64,000 bases of DNA from NCBI RefSeq assembly GCF_036898095.1, contig NC_090766.1, forward strand, positions 33,760,202 to 33,824,201. The letters run 5' to 3'. Every line of letters starts with the position of its first letter. Position 1 is the first letter of the stretch. The stretch comes from Palaemon carinicauda. Lineage: Eukaryota > Arthropoda > Malacostraca > Decapoda > Palaemonidae. Positions 11,701-20,084 of this stretch are shown here, piece by piece. The notes below the pieces were generated by a model. That model was not told the origin of the DNA. It did not search any database and was given only the letters and a program-made list of their open reading frames with translations. A program made the translations under genes and the position numbers.

Positions 11701-14700
11701 ATAATAGTTACGAAGATCACGACTCGTGAATGATGTATTTTCTATTCGTCAGAAAGTTTTTTGAACACAATAACTTGCAAAAACTTAGTTTTTGAGTTGT
11801 GGTGGAGGTCTATGACCAATTAAATGCTATAGGTTCCTGCTAGTCATAAAAAAAAAACCTAGAATAAACCTTAAGGCAGTCTTTTATGTTATTGATACCA
11901 TGTTGAAACTTGGTAAATTTTCTAGAGGAGATACATCAAATTACCACAAGGAAAAGTATCCTTTCCTGCCAGTCACAAAATTATTCAAACCAGGCCATAG
12001 TAGAATGACAGACAAGGCCTGCTGGATGCATAGGAAAAAGGATTTTTCCTTGATATTCTCTAGGCAATTGTTCATAACCATGTCCTTTGTACTACAACTA
12101 CACCCTTTATCCAAGAATATATAAGGGGATGATTATTTGCCACATTGCATAATGGATGTGACTATAATTCTACAGGGTATAAACCAGCTATAAATAGTTA
12201 ACAATGGGAAAGGGTATGTAAGAAAAGATTTGAAAGGAAGGATCCAGACATTTAGCAAGGCAAATATAACTCCTTCAATAATTACTTCAAATAAATGTCT
12301 GAGAAACTTGCACTGTATTATTGCATAATCTTCAACACCGTGTTGCTTTTCACAGAATAATAATCAAAACCTAAACAAAATCATAATAATGTAAAACCTT
12401 AACCAATTGCAACAATACTTTTCGGTGACATCATCATCTACGCCAAAGGGACTCGGTTAGATTTTGCCAGTCAACCAATAACTTAGTATGTTATATTTCT
12501 ATAAAAAAAAGTTGTGCAAGAATTTGTCCAGAGAGCTTAGTCTGGAAAGATTATGCAGAATCAGACCAGGTGGAGCAATCATCCGTTAATCTGCCCATCT
12601 CTTTCTTACTCACTACACATGGATGCAATGGTCTCATATGAGAAGGGGAATATTGCATGTATGTCCATACTTACGCAGGTTAAAGTTTAATTTGGACAAC
12701 CCGTAACTTACATAACTTAATATATATTTCGCAAATCTACAAACAGGATTTATTTTTTATTTGAGCACAGGTGTTGATAATCATACCTCAAACTAACAAT
12801 TTCTATGTATTGAAACTTTTTAAGTTTATAACAGGACTAAAGGAAAGATTTGGAGACTGGAGAATACAGGTTTGCCTAGCTATCCAATACACAAACGTTT
12901 CACCTAGCCCTGCATATAATTTTTGTACTACCAAATATGAAGAGGAAAAGAAGATAAAATGAATCGTTCCGTTTAAGGAATGGGAAAATAAAATAAAAAC
13001 TAGAATAGGGAAAACTAAGGAGGTGCTGATGAAAAGGTTAAACCCTCTGCCTAACACCTGAACCCAGTAGAGTTACATGCACCACTTGCCAGAGGAGGAA
13101 CAAAAAGATGTCAAACTGAATTGTATGTGAAGCATAATAAGACTGTACACAAACCAGTAAATGAGCAATTTGAATTAATTCAGCAGACTAGCACACAAAT
13201 ATATACCAAAATAAATTGTGGTTAACAAGTAACATTCAGGAAAGTTTCTGATGTGTGATTGGCAGGCCTGCTGACAAAACTGCACAGTCGGCAGGGGAAG
13301 TGAACTACAACGTGTTTACTCGACATGTGCAACCGTTTGTCAATGTTCCAGAGATTTTACCCTACATTGCATGTTTATCCTACGTGTGACTGTGTTACAC
13401 AAATCCGGTGATATATCAGATGTTAATAACTATAGACCAATTAGCTGCCTTCCTTTGTTGAATAAAATATTTGAAAAACTATTGTATAGTCGACTTTACT
13501 CTTTCTTCAATAGTTGTAACATTTTCTCTACGTGTCAGTATGGTTTCTTACGAGGCATAAGTACTAGTGATGCCGTTCATGACCTCCTTGAAAATATCTA
13601 TAATGCAATGAATAAAAATGAATACCTTGGTGCGGTTTTTTTGGATTTGAGCAAAGCCTTTGATACTGTGTCTCATGATATACTACTTCAAAAGCTGGAA
13701 CATTATGGTATACGAGGCAATGCACTACTCTTACTCCAATCCTACCTGACAAATCGAAAACAATTTGTCACGCTCGATGGTCATCTTTCAGAGACTATGG
13801 ATGTCAAAATAGGTGTCCCCCAGGGATCAGTCTTAGGACCGTTATTTTTCCTCATCTATATTAATGATTTGCCTCGTTCAGTTGGCAGATTAAACTCCAT
13901 ACTTTTTGCCGATGACACCACGCTCCATCTTTGTCATAAAAATATTTATTCTCTTTGTAATTCTTTAACTGCTAACTTAAATGTTAAAAATTGGTTACTA
14001 TCGAATAAATTGACCCTAAATGAGAGAAAAACATATTTCATAATATTTTCTTTGCGCAAAGTTCCCGGTAACATAAGAGTTGCAATAGGAAATCACACTC
14101 TTGACCAGAAATCCAGTGGAAAATTTTTAGGAGTAATGTTTGACAATAAATTAACCTTCAGTAAGCATGTGGATATGAGAGTCAATAAAATTTCCAAAGT
14201 TATAGGTATCATATATAGGCTGAAGGATTATTTCCCGCTATATATATTAAAACAACTCTACCACTCTTTAGTATCTCATCTAAATTACTGCATTACAGCG
14301 TGGGGGAGTTGCAGTAGAAACGTCCTGCAACCGCTAATCATTATGCAAAAAAAACTGGAAAGAAAAATAACTTCGAGTGATTATTTAGCTCATACATCAC
14401 CTCTATTCCGGTCTCTCAATTCTGAAGTTGGAGGATACCTACAAACTCTCCTTAATGAATTTGATGTTTCAAACCCTTTCGCTGCATAAATATCCATCCA
14501 TTAGACAAAAAATTATTCAGGTACAATCAGCACACCAATATGGAACAAGAGACTCTAACTTAACTCTTACCTTCGTACGTGTAAAGAAATGTGAACAGTT
14601 TTATCTCTATCAGGGAGTTAAACAATGGAATACTCTGCCTGCTTATCTTAAGGCATTGCTTAGCATTCGATCTTTTAAAAAATCATATACTAATATGTTA

Positions 14701-17191
14701 TTATCTGTGTACTAAGTTTTATTAGTAGACATTTCTTCATGAACTAACCATTAATGCAATAATGTTCTTAATTCTTATATTCTTTATTGCTTGTATACAT
14801 TTGTAAGTCTAGCATTTCTACCATATCAATGTTTAAATTCAAAATTTGTACTATTTATTATTCCGCCCTTCTTTATCATACTTTATTATACGAATATACT
14901 GTACATTTCCATTTTTTTTAGGCTAAAAATCTCATTTATATGTGTCTATGTGTACATGTGTATGTATATGTACATGTGTGTGTGTATATGTACATGTGTG
15001 TGTGTATATGTATTTGTATGTGTATGCATATGTGTATGCATATGTATATTCTTATGTATACATATGAGTACATTTAGTTTATCGATATCAATATTTACTT
15101 TTTATAAATTTTTTTAATTGATGATATTATTTTATTGTATTATTGCCCGAAGAGCTCTGCTCCACATGGGCTTGGACCGAATCTTTTTTTGTAAATATTT
15201 TGTATGTATATGTTTTTGTCCAATAAACATTATTATTATTATTATTATAAACGGGGTGCACGTATTATGTCTAACTTACAATACGATAGTGCAAGAGGGT
15301 AACACACCCATTATGTAGGTTAGGTTAGTTGATGTCAATTTTTTATCGTGTGAGGAATTGGCCGCTGATGTACAAAGGCTCCTAGTAAACTAAGCAAAAT
15401 ATCTCTAATACCACATGCAGTAAAATGATTGCGACTTTAACCAAGGGGAAGACCTAAATAAACCTCAGTTAACCAAACTCGTGATACATGTATTTTATCA
15501 ATGTACAACGAGCAATCAAACGACATTGCTATTGTCAATGCAGTACGGACAAAACTGAGGAGTTGCTCGTCCTGCAAGGAGGACGACTATAAAAAGACCT
15601 TTTAGTTTTTATATTAATGTCGGCTGCCTTCCAAATTAGGGACATTGTGATAGTAGACATACCGTAGATGCCATATCACTCGCTGCTTGACATGCGATAA
15701 ATAGGTGAGCCTTTGTATATCAGAGGACACTTCCTCATGCATTGATTACAAATGGACATCAACTAACCTAAACTTACCCCCTAACCTACAAGCTGTGTCC
15801 TTAACTACATACCTAACGCGGTGTGTATGTGTGTGCTGCCATATTCTAAGTTAGCCATAATACATACCCCAGGAAAAGGTAACCGGTTTAACAGGTAGGC
15901 GAGCCAATAGACATCCCCTCCAACAGTCTGTTAGCAGTAGTGCCTTTCAATTCCAATAAATGTATGACTGCGGACTCCTTTAATTATGATGACCAAGGAT
16001 TGAGAATACAGAAGTGTAAGGGGGTGGGTCGCAGGGAGTGTTAGTTTCTGTTAGGTTGTAGTTTTCGTAGGGAAGGTTAGGTTTTCTTTGTGTCCACTTT
16101 ATTTGGGGTGAATGTACAATAGCGGCCACCTGTACGTATGATTATTGCTAACTTAGAATACGGCAGCAGGAGTATATGCATGATAGGGGCCACCTGTAGA
16201 ATATGGCAGTGTAAGAGGGGAGGTCACATGAGGGCATCTGCCTCTCCCGTTAGGAATGTAGGTAAGGACACAACTTGTAAGTAAGGTCAGGGGGAAAATT
16301 TAGGTTACATAATGTCCATTTTTAATCTACACGTGGAACAGGCCGCTGTTATACAAAGGCTCCCGGCAGCGTTTGGGAGGTAGCAGGGGGGATGTCAGCC
16401 CTTTACGTAAGGACATGGTTTGTGGGTTGGGGGGAAATTGAGGTTAGTCAGTCCCATTTTTATTGCACAAGGGAGGACCCAATAATTGCAACCTGTTTCA
16501 GGTACAAAGCCACATTGGAGCATCTCTTGACTATAACTTAAGAACAATAGAGTAACAATAATTATAAAATTATATTACTAATAACAATGTTGATAATAGA
16601 ATTACAATATACAGTTCCAAATCATCAGAACGTGCCTATAAAATCTAATTTGCCAAATGTTTACTCAAGCACCGTTCAAAAACTCTCGCAACTTGTATAT
16701 CTCCCCTTGTTAGCCAAAGTTGTAAATGTTGATATACAACAGTTAAGAATATAAAAATGGATTAATATAAGGTTGACTAAGATTCTAAAACTTAATTATA
16801 TAATGGGGACAGCCATACTCAAAAGACGGCTTTCCGGTGTATGTCCCAGGGTCGGTTACTCTGGTATTATTCTGTCTTGCTATATATTTGATAAGTTTCA
16901 ATAATTTACCTTCAATATTACCACCATTTAAACAAAATCTAACACAATAAATCGAACCAGAAACATCACTTGAAGTTATCTTCCAAAATCGCCGATTAGC
17001 CACACGTGCGAGCCAAGTGACACTTCAAAAACATCCATTTTAACACAATATTACTACTTACAGAAGTCATTTAATAGCACATATGGGTAAGGCAAGCCAT
17101 ATTCCTTCCTGTCAGAACACAAAACACGCTTAAATATTAACACATATTAAGAAAATACTTATGTTTATTTCCTCTCACCTTTGGGTGGCAT
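2611..17191 (-). CDS. RpL23A: 60S ribosomal protein L23a (uL23), five coding exons
   Basis: Coding exons on the minus strand: 17191-17179, 6822-6323, 6161-6034, 5138-5003 and 2736-2611. Phases agree at all four GT-AG junctions and give 300 residues ending in VANKIGII. uL23 sits beside the peptide exit tunnel of the large ribosomal subunit and binds 28S/5.8S rRNA, nascent-chain factors and SRP. Residues about 214-300 are the conserved L23/L25 fold ([20 protein letters not shown], then [12 protein letters not shown] and [17 protein letters not shown]). Residues 5 to about 171 are a low-complexity Lys/Ala/Gly extension resembling a histone H1 tail. Insect RpL23A also has such an N-terminal extension, from memory of the family. 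The start is the only ATG, in MPPK, about 30 nt inside a pyrimidine-type initiator. The introns host six H/ACA snoRNA copies, so expression of protein and guide RNA should be coupled. Confidence 0.96.
3325..3470 (-). ncRNA. H/ACA snoRNA copy A (RpL23A intron 4)
   Basis: Gene-strand orientation. The ACA box is the complement of 3328-3330, three nucleotides from the presumed 3' end. The hinge box reads AGATTA (ANANNA). The 3' hairpin has upper stem CTGGA/TCCAG with inner stem GATT/AATC and loop CTGCAT. Fourteen nucleotides separate the upper stem from ACA, the spacing expected for a pseudouridine guide. The pocket arms GCTCCAC and ACTAAG are the ones complementary to 18S rRNA. The 5' boundary is estimated from where the six copies stop matching closely. 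Confidence 0.82.
4120..4432 (-). repeat. Flank of the duplicated snoRNA unit (copy B)
   Basis: The sequence downstream of snoRNA copy B on the gene strand resembles about 9600-9971 and 12100-12521, which flank copies E and F. Shared features include a [12 protein letters not shown] segment, then TCAAGAGGAAG, then the snoRNA 3' end. The duplicated unit is therefore larger than the RNA itself. Confidence 0.6.
4433..4575 (-). ncRNA. H/ACA snoRNA copy B (RpL23A intron 4)
   Basis: Second copy in the same intron, about 1.1 kb from copy A. The ACA box is the complement of 4436-4438 and the hinge box is AGAATA, which still fits ANANNA. The upper stem is CTGGA/TCCGG, retained through a G-U pair. The left guide arm is GTTCCAC (one C-to-T change, giving a G-U pair with the rRNA). 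The right arm ACTAAG is unchanged. Confidence 0.8.
5003..5138 (-). CDS. RpL23A: RpL23A exon 4
   Basis: 136 nt. Its first G completes the split Lys codon from exon 3. It encodes [19 protein letters not shown] through [10 protein letters not shown]. The donor GT lies at 5002-5001. Confidence 0.96.
5139..6033 (-). other. RpL23A intron 3
   Basis: AT-rich intron of 895 bp. The short ORFs in it have no recognisable domain. I did not find a copy of the snoRNA or a convincing C/D box pair. Confidence 0.6.
6034..6161 (-). CDS. RpL23A: RpL23A exon 3
   Basis: 128 nt encoding [19 protein letters not shown] and the basic stretch [20 protein letters not shown]. It ends with two bases of a Lys codon. Intron 2 (6162-6322, 161 bp) is short and shows no snoRNA copy. 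Confidence 0.96.
6323..6822 (-). CDS. RpL23A: RpL23A exon 2 (Lys/Ala/Gly-rich extension)
   Basis: 500 nt encoding residues 5-171. The exon is built from short repeats such as GATGG, GAKK, AAGKKGA and KKAGAKK, then turns more Lys/Ser rich near [18 protein letters not shown]. The composition is that of an H1-like disordered basic tail. Both splice sites are canonical and in phase with neighbours. Long ORFs seen in other frames here are by-products of the repeat composition. Confidence 0.95.
7117..7258 (-). ncRNA. H/ACA snoRNA copy C (RpL23A intron 1)
   Basis: Nearest intron 1 copy to exon 2, about 300 bp from its acceptor. The ACA box is the complement of 7120-7122 and the hinge box is AGATTA. 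It is the most diverged copy: the right guide arm is ACTATG and the basal segment reads CTTTCTAG. The upper stem CTGGA/TCCAG and left arm GCTCCAC are intact. The inner stem is GATT/GATT, held by two G-U pairs. Guide activity may be weakened. Confidence 0.72.
7440..8700. repeat. Repeat fragment related to the small DIRS-like element at 32.9/42.5 kb
   Basis: About 7530-7600 closely resembles 41975-42045 (GGGAGA-TTCAC, then TTTTCTTCCCTGGAA). A poly-G run lies at about 7470-7480. The rest of the interval is unclassified and contains several open but unrecognisable frames on both strands. I read it as a degraded copy of the family whose termini flank the 33-42 kb region. Confidence 0.45.
8841..8990 (-). 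ncRNA. H/ACA snoRNA copy D (RpL23A intron 1)
   Basis: The ACA box is the complement of 8844-8846 and the hinge box is AGATTA. The upper stem CTGGA/TCCAG and both guide arms (GCTCCAC, ACTAAG) match copy A exactly, with 14 nt from upper stem to ACA. The inner stem reads GGTT/AATC, kept by G-U pairing. Confidence 0.8.
9190..9340. repeat. Intron 1 duplicated segment
   Basis: About 9255-9335 matches about 13318-13375 (ACATGCAACTGTTTG against ACATGTGCAACCGTTTG, and what follows). It also contains a poly-G run near 9220-9228. It is part of the segmental duplications that expanded intron 1. Confidence 0.5.
9600..9971 (-). repeat. Flank of the duplicated snoRNA unit (copy E)
   Basis: This stretch aligns by eye with about 12100-12521 and with 4120-4432, up to the ACA end of the snoRNA. 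The copies are diverged, so the duplications are not recent. Confidence 0.55.
9972..10115 (-). ncRNA. H/ACA snoRNA copy E (RpL23A intron 1)
   Basis: The ACA box is the complement of 9975-9977 and the hinge box is AGACTA. The upper stem is CTGGA/TTCAG, where the C-to-T change gives a G-U pair, so pairing is preserved. The left guide arm is GTTCCAC and the right arm is ACTAAG. Fourteen nucleotides lie between upper stem and ACA. Confidence 0.78.
10640..10860. repeat. Dispersed repeat shared with 18890-19080
   Basis: ACATTAAGGGGTCGGTTGCC and the following 170 bp resemble 18900-19080 in the same orientation. The family is unclassified, with short pyrimidine-rich ORFs but no domain. Confidence 0.5.
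11026..11700 (+). pseudogene. Non-LTR ORF2 C-terminal remnant
   Basis: A highly charged stretch ([18 protein letters not shown] and onward) is followed, after a frame change near 11350-11390, by [20 protein letters not shown] then [17 protein letters not shown]. The latter is the C-terminal zinc-finger-like tail of many non-LTR ORF2 proteins. The expected Cys pair between RHEAGG and EDLAHF is missing, so part of that motif has been deleted. A related 3' end fragment lies at about 12940-13060. Confidence 0.6.
12100..12521 (-). repeat. Flank of the duplicated snoRNA unit (copy F)
   Basis: Homologous by eye to 9600-9971, including a shared ATTCTA/GGGTATAA segment and GAAAGGAAGGATC. It abuts the 3' end of snoRNA copy F. 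Confidence 0.55.
12522..12660 (-). ncRNA. H/ACA snoRNA copy F (RpL23A intron 1)
   Basis: Copy nearest the promoter. The ACA box is the complement of 12525-12527 and the hinge box is AGATTA. The upper stem is CTGG/CCAG, the fifth pair being lost by an A-to-T change. The guide arms GCTCCAC and ACTAAG are intact. It lies about 4.5 kb from the exon 1 donor. Confidence 0.78.
12940..13060 (+). repeat. 3' fragment of the 11-kb non-LTR family
   Basis: GAGGAAAAGAAGATAAAAT through GGAGGTGCTGATG-AAAAGGT resembles 11560-11660 near the 3' end of that family. It has no coding capacity. Confidence 0.5.
13375..15250 (+). mobile_element. 5'-truncated Jockey/CR1-like non-LTR retrotransposon
   Basis: It opens inside the RT domain at [20 protein letters not shown]. 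It continues with [39 protein letters not shown] and the catalytic box FADDTTLHL, then the thumb ([18 protein letters not shown]). A frameshift near 14400-14430 moves the C-terminus ([16 protein letters not shown]) into the 14428-14715 frame. A 3' UTR of about 500 bp follows, with a TG/TA microsatellite, a polyadenylation-type CAATAAA and a terminal (ATT)n at 15227-15246. The insertion is antisense inside RpL23A intron 1. It is relatively well preserved, with one visible frame break, but lacks its endonuclease half. Confidence 0.88.
14935..15070. repeat. TG/TA microsatellite
   Basis: Imperfect (TG)n/(TATG)n tract within the non-LTR 3' UTR. It produces a spurious Cys/Tyr/Val-rich ORF. Confidence 0.8.
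15290..16500. repeat. Direct and inverted copies of an unclassified repeat
   Basis: A block around 15315-15395 (TAGGTTAGTTGATGTC, then TACAAAGGCTCC) recurs directly near 16300-16375 and partly at 16440-16480. It also recurs inverted at about 15695-15785. The unit AATA-GCAGTGTAAGAGGG also repeats (15280, 16200). No coding capacity is evident. Confidence 0.55.
16501..17178 (-). other. 5' part of RpL23A intron 1
   Basis: AT-rich sequence directly downstream of the exon 1 donor on the gene strand. No RNA gene or element recognised. Confidence 0.5.
17179..17191 (-). CDS. RpL23A: RpL23A exon 1 (start codon)
   Basis: ATGCCACCCAAAG followed by the donor GTGAGAG. It encodes MPPK plus one base of the Asp codon completed in exon 2. 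A tiny first coding exon is common in ribosomal protein genes. Confidence 0.88.
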
Positions 17192-17213
17192 GTTTTCTCT
17201 GCTATAACACTGT

Positions 17214-17240
17214 GCAAAGGACCTCGGGAGCGCATGCGCT
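17214..17240 (-). promoter_or_regulatory. RpL23A core promoter: TCT/TOP-like initiator and NRF1-like site
   Basis: On the gene strand, TCCTTTGC (about 17221-17214) has the pyrimidine-rich form of ribosomal protein initiators and would give a 5' UTR of about 28 nt. The palindrome GCGCATGCGC at 17230-17239, a match to the NRF1/Ewg consensus, lies immediately upstream. The start site itself is inferred. Confidence 0.55.
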
Positions 17241-17299
17241 CTTGAGATGGCTGACTAACAAATGCCATACGCCAAGCGTCTCTGTGAAATTTTTTGTTC

Positions 17300-18060
17300 A
17301 AATGAGTCGGTTAATATAATTATTTTCCCAAACAAAAATCTATTCATCTTATATTTTACTTTGAATTGATTGCAACATTGAAAAATTACTCCTTTATGTA
17401 AAATGAGTCACTCGCGAGAATGTAAGATACGCCAAGAGACTGTATGAATTTTTACTCGGGAAAATTAACATTATAAATGTTCAAATGAGTCAGTTAATAT
17501 AATTATTTTCCAAACAAAATCTATTCATCTTATATTTTACTTTTAATTGATTTTAACATTGAATAATTATACCTTTATATGAAATCAGTCACTCGCGAGA
17601 ATGTAAGATATGCCAAGAAAGTGTATGAATTTTTACTCGGGAAAAGGGCAATAATTTTCATAATGAGTTGGATTTATGTAAAAATTTCCAACAAAATCTA
17701 TTATTCTTATTTTTGTCTTTTAAATAATTCAAATATTTGAAAGATTACACCTTTAATTTATATAATTCACTCGCGAGAATGTAAAGACCAAGATACTGGA
17801 AAACATTAGGTGTGTAATTTGAGGAAATGTGTCAACTTTTATTAGGCATCATGACAATAATACTTTTCAAAATATTTGCCTTTATATATTTATTTGCTAA
17901 ATATACGTATTTCATTTTTTTCTGTGAATCAATTGTAACATGGAAGGATTGAAGGATTAGCCTTCAATTTTAGTTGACTTGGTTCACTTGCAAGAATGCA
18001 AGGAACATGATAATAGAAAACATTAAGTATGTAATTTGAGGAAAGGCATATTAAACTTTT
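17300..18060. repeat. About 180-bp tandem repeat with CTCGCGAG palindromes upstream of RpL23A
   Basis: Four diverging units. The first three carry CACTCGCGAGAATG, with CTCGCGAG at 17411-17418, 17592-17599 and 17770-17777. The fourth has CTTGCAAG at 17987-17994, the product expected if both CpGs decayed. Each unit also shares the TCAGTTAATATAATTATTTT segment or its derivative. The nearest palindrome lies about 190 bp upstream of the inferred RpL23A start. Confidence 0.75.
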
Positions 18061-18499
18061 ATTTATGAATCATAGAACTAGGAAATAGCGTATTGCAAAC
18101 AACTCAGCATTTTTTTTCTTTATATGTCTTCTGCTCAAAATCTTTTACATATTACGAAAATTGCACAGTGCTACCGTAGAATATATTATTTGAATAAAAA
18201 AAATAATAATCGTGTTGTATTTTGCTAACAATGGATTGACTCTAATAGATTTTTTCTTAACGATTTATTAACATCCAAAATGTGAGGTGCAGTTACAATA
18301 TAGTAACAACAATGTGTCTTACTATACAACGGCTCGCATTTGCTATTTCTCCCGAGAATCTACTCTACCAAGTTTTTTCCTTTCCTGTCAGCATAAACTT
18401 ACTTTTATTTTAATGTAATTTCTCTTCCTCTTGTTTTGTTAAAGTATTTATAGTTTATAGAGGAAATATTTATTCTAATGTTGTTACTGTCCTTAATAT

Positions 18500-18615
18500 A
18501 TTTTATTTTTCCTAGTTTCCTTTCCTCACTGGGCTATTTTCCCTGATGGGGTCCCTGGGCTTATAGCATCCTACTTTTCCAGCTAGGGTTGTAGCTTAAC
18601 AATTAATAATAATAA
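18500..18615 (+). repeat. Solo 3' UTR of the 757-2040 non-LTR family
   Basis: TTTCCTCACTGGGCTATTTT through AGGGTTGTAGCTTAACAATT then (AAT)n is the same 3' terminus as at 757-870, on the opposite strand. It is a severely 5'-truncated insertion. Confidence 0.8.
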
Positions 18616-18889
18616 TATAAGTAGTAAAAACATGATTTAAAGCTTCAGCAGTATCATCAACGACATTTATGGAGAAGCAATATTATGCATCATGCCTCTA
18701 GTGCTTATTTATTAGATGTAGCCTATATAATGAATACAGAATAAGGTTAGGCGTAAAACTCTTCTCTTGCGTACCCCTTTATTCAATGGTTCATAAGATG
18801 AATAAGAGTTTCCAATTCGTACAAAGTATTTTCTGGCAACCAAATTATCTTCTAGATAGTCAAAAGCTTGATTTTCAATATCTTCTTTC

Positions 18890-19080
18890 CCATCCTATCT
18901 GTACATTAAGGGATCGGTTACAAGATGCGCCCTTTTCAATGACTTCTATTAAAAGGCATCCTGTTCTTTCCATGTCACCTAATTCTCTGCCTCCTTCTTG
19001 ATCTTCAGATCTACAGATTCCACCCAAGCACTCCCAAGTCACAACCATCCATTCTCAACACGTGGCCTTGCCATCTCGGT
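18890..19080. repeat. Dispersed repeat shared with 10640-10860
   Basis: Second copy of the unclassified repeat (ACATTAAGGGATCGGTTACA and following), same orientation. Confidence 0.5.
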
Positions 19081-19089
19081 TGCGACACT

Positions 19090-19790
19090 CTTATCATCTT
19101 GATTTTCAATATCGATGGGCCATAAATCATCAAGTAGCAGTTCATGCATACTTGTATCAAAAGAAATACTAAGATCAAGTAATATCAAAATGCCACATTA
19201 AGTTCCTATACATCATTTCCAGCAGATCATTTACAACAGGGCAAATAGCAGTCTCCATAGAGTATAATTTTCTGTATGTTGACTAGTTTTCTAGCAATGC
19301 TTTGATTCCTTCTAAGTGACTAACTATTTGTTCAAGAATTACAGTCTAGCACTTTTGAAATAATGGATAAATTCGAAATACGTCTGTATGAACTTAATTC
19401 CTGATAATCTAGAGCATCTTTTTTAGTCTGTGTAGCTAACTATAGCCACTTTCTCAGATTTAGGAAGCACACTCATCGATACTAGTATTTACTATTCTTG
19501 TATGTCGACCAGACTAGAAAAAATTTCTAATCCAATCATTTCGAACCAATCTCACAATTTGTTTTCTTTGCCCCCTTAATAATCCTGGCGACTTCCTCTT
19601 TTGTTAAACTATTCAAAATCGTTAATTTCATCTATGTATCAGGTACAGCACCAATCTGATATGGAATATCTGAAAAAGACCCAATTATATTTTCTATTTT
19701 GTTTTTAAAGAATTCTAGAAACTTATTACCTAGTTTTTCATCGCTATAACCATCTGGTAACCTTTTAGGATGCAATATAACTTATTCATG
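19090..19790 (-). pseudogene. Non-LTR reverse transcriptase, N-terminal RT remnant
   Basis: The minus strand reads LPDGYSDEKLGNKFLEFFKN near 19780, then LTKEEVARIIKGAKKTNC, and near 19150 GILILLDLSISFDTSMHELL (RT motif with the LDLS-F-D pattern). Several stops and frame changes intervene. The matching C-terminal half is not downstream but at 20085-21060, so this is a separate or rearranged copy. Confidence 0.7.
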
Positions 19791-20084
19791 TCTGTTGCTG
19801 TTCCCTGGATTTTTTCTTATAGTATTCAGTTGGTTTTTTCCTCCTTATTAGATAATTATATTGGCACTTTATGGTTTTGTATTCCACCCATACTCTCAGT
19901 TTTTTACTGCCACTGCACTCGTTCTTTACATCTTTTCCCCTCTTTTTCCTCTAAGTCTCCCCATCGAATCAAGAAGATCTATCTTAATACTTTAAGTCTT
20001 TTCCATAAGTGGGTACAGGCTATCATTTTGCTCATATTATATACTTACTTGTTTTGGGTTTAAATCCAACCCTCCACTGAAGTC

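Noticed and set aside
3325..12660. The six intronic 140-bp repeats as a MITE or SINE family
   Set aside because: No terminal inverted repeat, A/B box or poly(A) tail. All copies are in host orientation, confined to one gene, and obey H/ACA spacing rules. A genome-wide search could still overturn this.
14791..15117. 108-residue Cys/Tyr/Val-rich ORF that looks like membrane segments
   Set aside because: It is a translation of a TG/TA microsatellite in a non-LTR 3' UTR.
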